A DNA stretch of 64,000 nucleotides from Promethearchaeota archaeon Loki_b31 (GCA_005222975.1 NJBI01000003.1:1-64000); one strand, 5' to 3'. Shown: positions 1 to 9,232, counted from the first letter of the stretch. The notes: a model not told the origin generated them from the letters alone. A program made the numbers and translations.

Positions 1-1
1 C

Positions 2-547
2 TATTTCTGGGGCGATGACGATAACATGACAAAATATAAAGCTGCCTATTTTGACTACTATAAAGACGTAGGAAAAATGGTTTGGAGACATGGCGATTAT
101 ATAGTAATTCATAGCGATACAGGTGGTATTACCTTCTGGGGTCGATCGGACGCAGTTTTAAAACCTTCTGGAGTACGAATTGGTACTGCAGAAATCTATA
201 ATGTTGTAGAACAATTACCTGAGATCGCTGATAGTCTTGTTATAGGTCAGAAGTACTCCGGAGATATCCGAATAATAATGTTCGTTCTCTTGAATGAGGG
301 CTACGAATTAACGGACGATTTAAAAGCCAAGATTAGTACAACATTGCGTGAAAAGACATCGCCAAGACATGTGCCTAAGCTAATCTTTGCTGCTCCCCCA
401 GATGGCATACCTTACACTTTCAGCAATAAGAAAGTCGAAATTGCCGTGACTAAAATCATCCATGGCATGGAAGTGGCCAACCGAAGCGCACTTAGAAACC
501 CAGAATCCTTAGATTTCTACATGGAAATGAAGGATAAACTACAGTAG
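2..547 (+). CDS. Acetoacetyl-CoA synthetase, C-terminal part (5' end outside the window)
   Basis: The frame is open from base 2 and ends at TAG 545-547, so the gene begins upstream of the window. The visible part is the C-terminal region of an AMP-forming acyl-CoA synthetase: a short stretch GGITFWGRSDAVLKPSGVRI (the hinge leading into the mobile C-terminal domain), then IGTAEIYNVVEQ, and a late PYTFSNKKVE segment holding the lysine that the family uses in adenylation. The wording of these motifs fits acetoacetyl-CoA synthetases, which activate acetoacetate to acetoacetyl-CoA, better than acetate-specific enzymes. The last 240 nt (308-547) recur in diverged form at 9297-9536. An internal ATG at 26 is not the true start. 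Confidence 0.85.
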   Translation, partial: YFWGDDDNMTKYKAAYFDYYKDVGKMVWRHGDYIVIHSDTGGITFWGRSDAVLKPSGVRIGTAEIYNVVEQLPEIADSLVIGQKYSGDIRIIMFVLLNEGYELTDDLKAKISTTLREKTSPRHVPKLIFAAPPDGIPYTFSNKKVEIAVTKIIHGMEVANRSALRNPESLDFYMEMKDKLQ

Positions 548-585
548 ATATTTAAAAATTATTTCCAATTTTTTTCTAAATATTC

Positions 586-2499
586 TTATTTATAATCTGT
601 TACATACCAAAATCTTCTTGGATATCTAGTTTTTAAAAAAGGAATAAGATTCTTTCTTAAAAATGTATACTTAAAAGGAATTTGAATATCCTTTCCCGCG
701 AAAACTTGAATTATATAATAAGGAGAAATGGGTTCTTGAATTTTTGGATCTGATCTTCTAATAATCTCCCGTAAAACGATAATAAGATATTTAGCATATT
801 TCATAAAAGCAGTTCTATACCTTAATAATAGAAGGATATCATAAGGCATTAGTTTAGTTATTTCTTTAATTAAATTTAAAATAATCTCATCATCATTTAG
901 AAGAATACTGTTTAAGATTGATTCATAAGTAAATTCGCAAATAAAATATAGTAACTGATTGGAAATATTATATATCTCATCAATATCTCTTTTAAGCTTA
1001 ATTTGCGTATAAGAATCTTCAGTTAAAGCCATTCCTATTAAATAATTAGTCATTTCTTCACTGATGGAAAATCCATAATTATTTAAATGCTCGTTTAGTT
1101 CAATACTACCCAAAATTTGTGACTCTCTCCTTTTTAGAACTTGATTATACTCTAATTCTAACCATTGTTTAATTAATAAAGTATTTCTCCTAGAATAACT
1201 AAATCTTAACTTTCCTTCTTTCAATTTAAAATTCTTAATTCTTTGTTCTACTTTTTCATTTATCTCTACAGGCGCTACTTCTTTTAAGATTTTACATGCT
1301 AGCCATATTCTTCTAAGCGGTTCCTTAAACTTTTCAGGTTTAACTATATCGAGGAATTTTTTTACGCTTTTAACTTCCGTAATATTTACTTGACGACTTT
1401 TGGAAGAGTAAGTTGAGTTTATTCCTAATAAATGGCACATATTGTGGAAATCGTGTAATAAAGTATCTGAATAATTTTCAAAATTTAAAGTAATTCTCTT
1501 GTCGAGATTTACAGTTATCCCTCCATCTGTATCAAAAAGTCCTTTTAAACCTCTTCTAATAAAGGAATAATTCTTTAATACAAAATCAGGAACCCCTACT
1601 TGATGATCAACTTTATTTCCGGGAATTAGACCATTTTTATTATCTCTAATCCTTTTACCTTTTTCAACAATACTAAAATGAATGGATTTTCTCCTTAAAA
1701 TTAATTGTAGAGTATTTTCATCTTTAATGTGTTGTAAGTGTAATTCATCTTCAGTTAGATTAAATATTGAACATACAGTTGTTTTGACATATTCAGTATA
1801 TCTTTCTTCATCAATGGGGTTTAATGAAACTATAACCGTTTGACCATTTTCGCTTAAATGACCATCTCCACACATTGTACAAATAAATTCAGCAAGATCC
1901 TCATTTTCTTCAAGTGGGATATATTCAAATTGACCTATCATCTTTTTATGAGGAATTAGATCATCTTCAAAATGAGTTATCAAATTTTCTTTATATGATG
2001 TATATTTTTTATAAAATTCAAGAAGTGATTGCTTTGAAAAGTTATCTAAAAATAAAGCTTTGAATTTATTAAAAATGTTAATTGATAACCGATATCCTTT
2101 ATAGAGGACTCTCTGATATACATCTTCGGATATTCCAATTAATTCACTAATTTTTCTCCGAGTAAATATTCTATCTTTAATTTTTAATTCTTTAACAATT
2201 TCTTTCAAATATTCTGTATTTATAATAATCCTTATGTTGGGTGGTTTATATTCCACAATATAACGTTCAAAAAGTTGTCCTTTATTAGTTTTAATTGAGT
2301 TATCACAATATTCTATATTGTTTAAATTATCATTATTGTTATCTAAATGTTCAATATCTTCATTAATATAATGGACATTAGTTCTTATGCCAAAACGGGG
2401 AAGATTATCATTATTAGAACATTTTCTTTTAGTCTTGGGATTTTTATAACAACGTAAATCATTTTTTTTTCCTTTAGATTTATTTGTATTTTTAACCAT
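586..2499 (-). CDS. Free-standing LAGLIDADG-type homing endonuclease-like protein with N-terminal HTH
   Basis: 637 aa. Two LAGLIDADG-type helices can be read: LAEFICTMCGDGHL at about residues 202-215 (Asp212) and IRRGLKGLFDTDGG at about 314-327 (Asp325); these acidic residues bind the catalytic metal in the family. The segment between them has the usual length for one endonuclease domain pair. Residues about 115-132 (RKISELIGISEDVYQRVL) look like a helix-turn-helix, and the N-terminus is Lys/Asn-rich and low-complexity. The C-terminal 200 residues are not recognised. It is not inside an intein or intron: it is an independent gene 39 bp beyond the acetoacetyl-CoA synthetase stop and convergent with it. 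It could instead be a regulator that has kept the fold. Double-strand cleavage near the gene end is inference. Confidence 0.75.
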   Translation of the reverse strand: MVKNTNKSKGKKNDLRCYKNPKTKRKCSNNDNLPRFGIRTNVHYINEDIEHLDNNNDNLNNIEYCDNSIKTNKGQLFERYIVEYKPPNIRIIINTEYLKEIVKELKIKDRIFTRRKISELIGISEDVYQRVLYKGYRLSINIFNKFKALFLDNFSKQSLLEFYKKYTSYKENLITHFEDDLIPHKKMIGQFEYIPLEENEDLAEFICTMCGDGHLSENGQTVIVSLNPIDEERYTEYVKTTVCSIFNLTEDELHLQHIKDENTLQLILRRKSIHFSIVEKGKRIRDNKNGLIPGNKVDHQVGVPDFVLKNYSFIRRGLKGLFDTDGGITVNLDKRITLNFENYSDTLLHDFHNMCHLLGINSTYSSKSRQVNITEVKSVKKFLDIVKPEKFKEPLRRIWLACKILKEVAPVEINEKVEQRIKNFKLKEGKLRFSYSRRNTLLIKQWLELEYNQVLKRRESQILGSIELNEHLNNYGFSISEEMTNYLIGMALTEDSYTQIKLKRDIDEIYNISNQLLYFICEFTYESILNSILLNDDEIILNLIKEITKLMPYDILLLLRYRTAFMKYAKYLIIVLREIIRRSDPKIQEPISPYYIIQVFAGKDIQIPFKYTFLRKNLIPFLKTRYPRRFWYVTDYK

Positions 2500-2677
2500 G
2501 ACTGAAATCTCAAAAAATTCTTAATTATTCTTTTAAATTGCAATATGTAACACGAATATGTTTTTATCTTTATAAATCTTAATAGAGTAGGGATTTTGTC
2601 TTTATATATAATATAGAATTCTATGTATTAATTAAAAAATTCAAGAAATTTAAAAATAAAATTAGATTCGTCTTAAA

Positions 2678-3568
2678 TTATTGCTTTAAATATCCTATTG
2701 TTTCTTGTATTCTCTTTTTTAACTTCTCTTTTAACTCTTTAATGCTTTTGTATATAATAAAATTAAAATCTTTAACATCAAAATGGATATCTGATATTGA
2801 ATTAACAATATGTATTACATCTTTATTTAGACCATGAGCAATTCCTAACTCATAATAACAGTTTGGACGTGCTTCTGTAAGATCAGAAATAATAAATCGA
2901 GCTTTTTTTATATTATCAATAATTTTTTCTGTTATATGCCCATTAAATTCCTGTTCATCGACTCTCTCGCAAGTATAGCCAAGAAGTGAAACAATAGGTT
3001 TGATCACATTTTTATATGAATTTTGGAGTATAAGATTTTCGGAATATGACATTATCACAAAACAAAAGCTATCGTCAACCTTATTGTTCTTTGGAATTTC
3101 AATCTTCTGATTATAATTAATTATTTTAAAACCATCTTTAAATTTGAGGTTTCCTCTAATATTTTCAAAAATCCCCGCAAATTTACCCCAATTAAGGATA
3201 GTCCATAAAATTGTGCCATTCTTTAAATTAATCTTATAGATAGATTTTATAAAATTAATTGCCTCTGTATTTGTATATTCATTATTTATTAATTCAATGA
3301 AATCACTAAATGGTTTATATTCTAATAATTTGGATCGAAAAATTGAAATTTTTTTTTCTTGAGAAGCGTAATAGATGTCTTCTGAAAGTTCAAATAATCC
3401 TAGTTGTTTTGCCGCACCTATAGCTTTTCTTGAAGATTCCTCAGAAAGATTTAAAGAAGAAGAGAGAAGTTTTTTATTGAATAAAATATTTGATTCTTCA
3501 CATTTTTTAGAAAATTCTACAGCTTTTACAATAATTTTTGCACTAACATTATAAATCTGAAATTTCAT
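2678..3568 (-). CDS. Two-domain protein with C-terminal TIR/nucleoside 2-deoxyribosyltransferase-like domain
   Basis: 296 aa. The N-terminal ~150 residues are helical and contain a winged-helix-like stretch (LLSSSLNLSEESSRKAIGAA at about 34-53). The C-terminal domain, about 168-280, has the layout of the TIR/NDT superfamily: CFVIMSYS strand, YKNVIKPIVSLLGY helix, IIDNIKKARFIISDLTEARPN, then CYYELGIAHGL with Glu240 at the position of the catalytic glutamate. In defence systems such domains hydrolyse NAD+ or cleave nucleosides. The gene follows 3565-4938 on the same strand with a 4-nt ATGA overlap, so the two are probably translated together. Defence is an inference from the island context; a nucleotide-metabolism role is possible. 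Confidence 0.7.
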   Translation of the reverse strand: MKFQIYNVSAKIIVKAVEFSKKCEESNILFNKKLLSSSLNLSEESSRKAIGAAKQLGLFELSEDIYYASQEKKISIFRSKLLEYKPFSDFIELINNEYTNTEAINFIKSIYKINLKNGTILWTILNWGKFAGIFENIRGNLKFKDGFKIINYNQKIEIPKNNKVDDSFCFVIMSYSENLILQNSYKNVIKPIVSLLGYTCERVDEQEFNGHITEKIIDNIKKARFIISDLTEARPNCYYELGIAHGLNKDVIHIVNSISDIHFDVKDFNFIIYKSIKELKEKLKKRIQETIGYLKQ

Positions 3569-4938
3569 AAATCAAAACCCAATTTTCTTTCTAATAACTT
3601 TATATCGGAGAAGAATAACCGATTATCTTTAATCTCTTTATATAATTGCAGATGATCTTTAATTAAAATATTAAAATCTTTCAGATATTCATATTTTTCA
3701 CATAACTGGATTAGTTCTTTAACTGCATTAATAGTTTTTTCAAAATCTCCTTTACTACTTGATGTAATGATTCCAATTTGTTTTCCAAGCCTAAAATAAC
3801 CAATATTGGCTTTTTTTAACTGGAAGCCATTTGAAGAGTTCTCTTGAATTTTAACAGTGTTTTTGTTATCTTCAATCTCGTAAAAATGTGCTTTTTCTTC
3901 TGAATTCAAGATTCCTTCTTTACTTAATTCGGACTTGAGCATAGTTTCCTTTTTTGAAAAGTTATTAACTTTTATAACTCGGTATTTTCCTTTACTAATT
4001 GTTTCAATTAAGTTAGCTTCTCTTAGCCAACTCATGAATTTTTTACCGTATGTTTTTATAGTTAATTCAGACGACCATTTACCACCAATATATCTATTTA
4101 AAAAATTACCTAAATCAAGAGTTGTAATTTCCTTTTCTTGTAGTTTTATTATAAGTTCTCTATATTCGCTCTCAAAAAGAGTTTGTCTCCAGATTTCAGG
4201 TATATGCTCTCTATTAAAGGACTCTACTAACCTATATCCTTTTTCTGTAATATAATATTGTTTTGGTGCTATTTTTTCTATTAATCCAAGTTCAATACAC
4301 ACACCTATTTCGGTAGATACCCTTTTTCCTAAATCGTTTATGAGAGTTGACAAATCAACTTCTTTAATTTTAGATATATATTCTACAATTTTAAAAATCG
4401 TATTAAAAGAACAAGAGGGTAAAACCGGTTTTTTCTTCAATTTAATTTTTTGCCCATTTAATCTTAAAATACCTCTTGAATAGATACCATCGCCAACATA
4501 ACTTAAAATACTTGCGGTTGCAGAGCCATACGCCTTAAATGTTAAGGGATTATCCCATCTTTTACTAAATTTAAAAGCAAGCTGCTTACCAATCTCCTCA
4601 GATGTTAATATATTTTTAGTTATCAATAAATTAGAAACAAATTTGAATGGCTCTTTCTCTTCTATTCCAGATTTAATTAGTTTACCTGCCAAGTCATCAT
4701 CATTTGTGATAATAGCTATTCTAAACTTAAGCCCTAAGTCAGAAAGTTTAAGCGTTTTTAATTTTTTGTCATAATCTACCAATTCTAATAATTGCAAAAC
4801 GGGTAATAAATTAGATATTTTACTTTTTCCAAATAAATCATATATATCATCTAATTCACACACATCTTCTTGTGGAAATTTTTTAATAAAATCCTTTATT
4901 AAACCAATTCGAACATATGGGAGAGTTATATTTTTCAT
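3565..4938 (-). CDS. Winged-helix repeat protein of unknown function, operon partner of the TIR-like gene
   Basis: 457 aa with no signal peptide or membrane segment. Several helix-rich blocks of winged-helix type are visible: about 20-75 (DDIYDLFGKSKISNLLPVLQ, then LKLSDLGLKF), about 185-245 (ISKIKEVDLSTLINDLGKRV, ending YYITEKGYRLVES) and about 260-325. The phrase ITEKGYRLV resembles the wing of a DNA-binding domain. The last ~80 residues form a separate alpha/beta or helical region. I do not recognise the family. It is the first gene of a two-gene unit and its stop codon overlaps the start of the TIR-like gene. It could be the sensor, repressor or immunity partner of that gene, but nothing in the sequence decides between these. 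Confidence 0.6.
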   Translation of the reverse strand: MKNITLPYVRIGLIKDFIKKFPQEDVCELDDIYDLFGKSKISNLLPVLQLLELVDYDKKLKTLKLSDLGLKFRIAIITNDDDLAGKLIKSGIEEKEPFKFVSNLLITKNILTSEEIGKQLAFKFSKRWDNPLTFKAYGSATASILSYVGDGIYSRGILRLNGQKIKLKKKPVLPSCSFNTIFKIVEYISKIKEVDLSTLINDLGKRVSTEIGVCIELGLIEKIAPKQYYITEKGYRLVESFNREHIPEIWRQTLFESEYRELIIKLQEKEITTLDLGNFLNRYIGGKWSSELTIKTYGKKFMSWLREANLIETISKGKYRVIKVNNFSKKETMLKSELSKEGILNSEEKAHFYEIEDNKNTVKIQENSSNGFQLKKANIGYFRLGKQIGIITSSSKGDFEKTINAVKELIQLCEKYEYLKDFNILIKDHLQLYKEIKDNRLFFSDIKLLERKLGFDL

Positions 4939-5597
4939 TTTAAACTATTATTCATTTTATTTAATCATATAAAGAAAATGATTTTATTTAAATTTGATTA
5001 TTAAGAGATTATTAGAATGAGAATTTAAACTGAAAGAATTCTTTTAAATCCTTATATTATATTTGATGATATTCAACTATTTAAATATTATTTATAAGTG
5101 GTTGTCGAAATGAAATTTAACCAAAAAAACTTTAAATTATTTAAAAAAGATCTGAAAAAAATAAGGTTATATTAAAATAAAAGTATAAAATGTTCAATAA
5201 ATTACTAATCTTTTAACCTCCATAGAATTAAAAAATGATTGTTAATGTGAAAATGGTAATAATTACAGAAAAAATTATAACTATATGTGAAATTCTATTT
5301 GCGATAAAAATTATTACTTTACCTAATGAAATATTCAATTCATGGTATATTTATGATATATATTGTAGCATCAAGAAATCCTAAATCGCTAAATTTATGT
5401 AATAAATATTGATGAAAAAATTCAATCATATTTCATTGGATCAATTTAAATAAATAACATAGGACATATATTTAATAAAGAATTATATTAGAATAATAAA
5501 GATAAAAATTTACTTAGATGTAAAAATTTTATTATTATATTTCAATAGATTTAATTATCTACAAATTGAATGATTAATATTTTCATAGGTTATAAAA
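4939..5597. other. Gene-free AT-rich divergent intergenic region
   Basis: 659 bp of extremely AT-rich sequence between two divergently oriented gene units (3565-4938 leftward, 5598-7292 rightward). The best open frame is a 49-codon ORF at 5235-5384 with no recognisable motif, which I do not call. The region presumably holds the promoters of both units, but TATA-like strings are so frequent that none can be singled out. I saw no RNA gene or long repeat. Confidence 0.6.
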
Positions 5598-7292
5598 ATG
5601 CTTGAAAGATTATTTGTAAGACCAAAAAGAAAATCTAGAAAGTTTTTATTTGGATTAAATAATTTTAAATCTTTTAAAGAAAACCAACTGATTGAAATCA
5701 AACCATTAACAATAATATGTGGGGTAAACAATTGTGGTAAAAGCTCGATTATCCAAAGTCTTCTACTATCTTCCCAAAGTTTGGAATTAACGGAAAAATT
5801 TAGGGGATATCCTCTATTAATAAGATATCCATATGACTTTCGAGAGCCAATTTATAAAACATCCTTATTATTTGAAGGGGATTTATGCCATCTTAGTGAT
5901 TTTTATAATGTATTAAATAGATATTCAAAAGATAAAGAATTTTCATTTAATTTTGAAATAGAAAGTACTAAATTTTCAGTTACTTTCTTTAATCCATATA
6001 AAGAAAATCCATTAGAAGCTTATGTTAAAAATATTGATATAATTGGGGATGGATATAATTTACAAATTGAATCCAAATTTGAAGAAAATAACGATAAATT
6101 TAATTATTCATGTCTAATAAAAAAACTAAATTTTCAACATTTATTATGGCGATGTCCTTTTGGATATTTTAAAAGCAGAAAGTATCTATCAAATAAAAAT
6201 TTTGAAGAAACTTTCATAATAAATCATTTAATAAAGGATATTAAAGTTATATTTAATGGTTTCTTACCAGAAAAGCTTCTTCTTCCTTATGATAGATTTT
6301 CTAATGAAATAAACCTCATTATCCAAAGATTTGGTGAAGGTCTAAAGGAATTAAAGTCTTTTAAAAAAAGAATTAATGAGGAGTTAGAATTTATATTACT
6401 GAGAACTGAAGGTAAAACTAAGGATTATGGAAGAAAGATAATAAAAGAAACATATTATTCCTTTTTTGAATATTATGAAAATAAAATATTCGAAGATTTA
6501 TTAAAGAAATTTCACTATATTGGACCTTTAAGGGATGAACCACATAGATATTATCAATTTTATGATATCAGAAATTTAGATATAGGTAACAAAGGACAAT
6601 ATGCTGCTCAGATTTTAACTTTAGAGGGTGATTTACAGATTCCCACCTTTAAAACCTTTGAAATTAAAGATGGAAAATTAATCTTTGAGAAAGTTAAATT
6701 AAAAGATTTATCTTTAAAAAAGGGATTGTCAATATGGTTTAAAAAATTAAATCTTCCATCAATAAATCCTAAAAAGTTAGAACATATCTTATTTAAAATA
6801 GTTGTAAATTTACAAAAAAGCGATGAATATGTTACACTTCAAGATGTGGGTTTTGGGATAAGTCAAATTTTACCCGTATATGTTGAAAGTTTAAGAATGG
6901 AAAAGGGACATACATTAGTTTTAGAACAACCCGAAATTCACCTCCATCCAAGTATGCAATCTAAACTAGCAGATTTTTTAATTTCAATGGCAATTTCTGG
7001 AAAAAATTTTCTTATTGAAACTCATAGTGAACATTTAATTAACAGAATTTGCCTTAGAATAGCTCAAGATCACTCAAATACAATAAAAAATATTATCTCG
7101 CTTGTATTTGTTGAACCTCCAAAAGAAGATAAAACAGGGAAATTCATTGGTTCAAAAATAAAGAGAATTATTTTAAATAATTATGGAGAAATTGAAAATT
7201 GGCCAGTAGGTTTTTTTGATGATTTAGATAGCGGTAAAATAATACAAGCAGCGATTAAAAAAAGAAAAAAAGAAGCTAATGGTGAAATATAA
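5598..7292 (+). CDS. OLD-like AAA/ABC-type ATPase with C-terminal DUF3696
   Basis: 564 aa. The N-terminus FGLNNFKSFKENQLIEI followed by GVNNCGKSS (Walker A, residues 42-50) is typical of the AAA_15/AAA_21 SMC-like ATPases. The ABC-type signature region is near 415-425 (LQDVGFGISQILPVYVES), Walker B near 437-446 (TLVLEQPEIHLHP), and a switch histidine lies in LIETHSEHLINR near 472. The end (NYGEIENWPVGFFDD, near 527-540) matches the DUF3696 tail. Such ATPases occur in phage-defence modules and in uncharacterised operons. There is no TOPRIM nuclease domain, unlike OLD/GajA. The unknown gene at 7340-8158 follows 47 bp downstream and is the probable partner. The fold is well supported; the role is inferred from family and context. 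Confidence 0.82.
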   Translation: MLERLFVRPKRKSRKFLFGLNNFKSFKENQLIEIKPLTIICGVNNCGKSSIIQSLLLSSQSLELTEKFRGYPLLIRYPYDFREPIYKTSLLFEGDLCHLSDFYNVLNRYSKDKEFSFNFEIESTKFSVTFFNPYKENPLEAYVKNIDIIGDGYNLQIESKFEENNDKFNYSCLIKKLNFQHLLWRCPFGYFKSRKYLSNKNFEETFIINHLIKDIKVIFNGFLPEKLLLPYDRFSNEINLIIQRFGEGLKELKSFKKRINEELEFILLRTEGKTKDYGRKIIKETYYSFFEYYENKIFEDLLKKFHYIGPLRDEPHRYYQFYDIRNLDIGNKGQYAAQILTLEGDLQIPTFKTFEIKDGKLIFEKVKLKDLSLKKGLSIWFKKLNLPSINPKKLEHILFKIVVNLQKSDEYVTLQDVGFGISQILPVYVESLRMEKGHTLVLEQPEIHLHPSMQSKLADFLISMAISGKNFLIETHSEHLINRICLRIAQDHSNTIKNIISLVFVEPPKEDKTGKFIGSKIKRIILNNYGEIENWPVGFFDDLDSGKIIQAAIKKRKKEANGEI

Positions 7293-7339
7293 TAATAAAT
7301 TGTTATATTGATCCTATCTTTCTATCGGTAAAAAAATCT

Positions 7340-8158
7340 GTGACATTAAAACATTATTCAGAAGTTATATTCCTTGAATTAAATGAATTTTTTATTAGAG
7401 TTAAAGAATTAGAGAAAGAATACGGTGATAAATTTATAGAAATTAATATTAATCAAGAGTTTTTGATGAATTGTATGCAATATAATCCTTTTTGTTTCGA
7501 GGGGAATTACTCTATTTGTAAACGATTTAAAGAATTTATTTTTTTGATTTTAAGAAAATACCGAAATTCAAAATGCGAAAAAACAACAAATGAACAAATT
7601 ATTCCTTTTAAATATGAATATGAAAATGAATATGTCCCGTTAACTATAATGAATACTTGGAATCAATTTATAAATAGATGTTTGTTATGTGTAAATAAAC
7701 AAAATAGAAATCTTGAATTATTAACATGTGATGAGATTGGATCAAATAAAAAGGAAGATGTTCCTGAATATTTTAATAGAGTTATTGTTAATCTAATCGA
7801 TTGGTTAAATAATGTATATGGATTTATTAATATTTCAACTGAACCTGAGAGGATCAATGTTGATCTAAAGTCGAAAATGAAAGGAAATTGGGCTCACTCA
7901 AAAACTAAAGGTGTTATGAGTGTAATTAATAAATTATTGAATAGTAATTATATTAAAGAAATTTATCCAATAGAAAAATCGAGAAAAGTAAATGAAAATA
8001 GGTTAGAAATAGTAAATTTCAATCAATTAAAGATATATATTAAAGATAAGATTGGAACTCAATTATTTATAATTAATACTACAGCTAAGAATGAAATTGA
8101 AAGTATTAAAATTATGGAAAATATGCTTAAAATTATACCTACCTTTAAGGTTAAATAA
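7340..8158 (+). CDS. Unknown protein downstream of the DUF3696 ATPase
   Basis: 272 aa starting with GTG; the next in-frame ATG is well inside the conserved-looking N-terminus, so GTG is preferred. No transmembrane segment, signal peptide or known motif is visible. Several cysteines (for example in NRCLLCVNKQNRN and SICKRFK) are not arranged as a convincing zinc site. The C-terminal ~60 residues alternate beta and helix (LKIYIKDKIGTQLFIINT). Same strand and 47 bp downstream of the ATPase, so probably co-transcribed. It may be the effector that the ATPase controls, as in other two-gene OLD-like systems, but no catalytic motif supports that directly. Confidence 0.6.
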   Translation: MTLKHYSEVIFLELNEFFIRVKELEKEYGDKFIEININQEFLMNCMQYNPFCFEGNYSICKRFKEFIFLILRKYRNSKCEKTTNEQIIPFKYEYENEYVPLTIMNTWNQFINRCLLCVNKQNRNLELLTCDEIGSNKKEDVPEYFNRVIVNLIDWLNNVYGFINISTEPERINVDLKSKMKGNWAHSKTKGVMSVINKLLNSNYIKEIYPIEKSRKVNENRLEIVNFNQLKIYIKDKIGTQLFIINTTAKNEIESIKIMENMLKIIPTFKVK

Positions 8159-8231
8159 TCTCTGTTATCCAAGATTCTTTAAAAATCGACAAACTTTTCA
8201 TTTCCATATCGAAATTAATTATCCTAGAAAT

Positions 8232-8819
8232 TTAAGGTCCTTTTAGATAAGTATCTAAAAAACCTATATATGCTTCAAATTGACCTGGTTCCAAATTAAA
8301 ATTGCTATCAGAAAAATAAATAACTTGATCAATAAAATTACCAACTTTTTTCACTATTGTTGCTGGATTTAAGATTCTCTTATATCCAACTAAAGCTGTT
8401 GGGATATTTTTAATTATCTTTACACTTTCAAGATTAATTTTAGCGTTTTCTACATTACGTGTTGACAAAACCGATTTTACTTGAATTACTGCTTTTACAG
8501 AGTCAGGAGTAGTAATTATTAAATTATTCTTTAAAAATAATGGAAATGATGAAGTACCATCAACTATAATTATATCAAGTTCTTTTGAAACCTTTTCAAC
8601 TTCTTTTGTAGGTGTCAATTTAACGATTAGTCCGGTATAGATTTCAAATTTAGGTGGTATATAATTTCGAGTCACCTCTCTTATGATATCTTCATAGAAA
8701 TCACCAAGAACTTTTGAAGCCACATCTGAAGGATTGCCTGTTAAGTTTCTTAATGTTTGCTGCATTTGCAATAACTCTTTTTGGATTCCATCATAAACAT
8801 TCATAATTATTTTTATCAA
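8232..8819 (-). CDS. DUF6602-like, PD-(D/E)XK-fold protein
   Basis: 195 aa. The layout matches nuclease-fold proteins of the DUF6602 kind: helix with Glu43 (LGDFYEDIIREV), strand ending in a small loop (PPKFEIYTGLIV), SKELDIIIVDG with Asp82, a strand with the substrate-side loop, then SVKAVIQVKSVL with Gln113-x-Lys115. The (D/E)xK pair is therefore Q-x-K here, so nuclease activity may be altered or lost. Proteins of this kind are found in mobile and defence regions of bacteria and archaea. The gene is convergent with the ATPase unit. The start ATG at 8819 has a nearby internal alternative (MNVYDGIQ), which may be the real start. Confidence 0.65.
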   Translation of the reverse strand: MIKIIMNVYDGIQKELLQMQQTLRNLTGNPSDVASKVLGDFYEDIIREVTRNYIPPKFEIYTGLIVKLTPTKEVEKVSKELDIIIVDGTSSFPLFLKNNLIITTPDSVKAVIQVKSVLSTRNVENAKINLESVKIIKNIPTALVGYKRILNPATIVKKVGNFIDQVIYFSDSNFNLEPGQFEAYIGFLDTYLKGP

Positions 8820-8892
8820 ACTAATTATTTAAAGGGCTAATATTTATTTATAATATAAACAGATGAAGGAAGAACTTCAAAAAATATAAAAT

Positions 8893-9232
8893 TCATTCAT
8901 TTAACTTTATAACAATTTTCCTTGCCTCTAATATCCCCCATTGAGTTAACTTTAATCCCCTTTCATTCTCATGAACAAGATTTCTTTTTTTTTAAATTAT
9001 TCACATATGTTGATATATATCCCTTATTTTTAGGTTTTAATATTTTGAAGATTTTATCTTTTGAAATTCGACTTTCATTATAATTATCTAATAATACAAA
9101 CAAGATCTTATTCGAGAACGACATATTTGAATCCTTGAATATTATCTCTCCATTTTCAAATCGTTCAACTCTCTTATAATATTCAAATGAGATTGTTTCT
9201 AAAAAATTAATAGTCTGCTCATCAAGTGACTT
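8893..9232 (-). pseudogene. Frameshifted, 5'-truncated winged-helix gene relic
   Basis: On the minus strand one frame reads SLDEQTINFLETISFEYYKR and later ISKDKIFKILKPKNKGYIST, then meets a long A-run (Ts at about 8980-8990 on the plus strand). Continuing in the next frame gives NLVHENERGLKLTQWGILEA and a stop at 8893-8895. Joined, this is a winged-helix domain with a typical wing, so the gene was broken by a change in the homopolymer. There is an in-frame stop at 9233-9235 and no start codon at the 5' side, so the beginning is missing as well. A sequencing error in the A-run could explain the frameshift but not the missing start. Confidence 0.6.

Noticed and set aside
586..2499. Intein or intron-encoded endonuclease
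   Set aside because: The gene has its own start and stop, is antisense to the neighbouring gene and has no splice-type residues at its ends.
5235..5384. 49-codon ORF in the AT-rich divergent region
   Set aside because: No motif, no ribosome site, and such ORFs are expected by chance in this composition.
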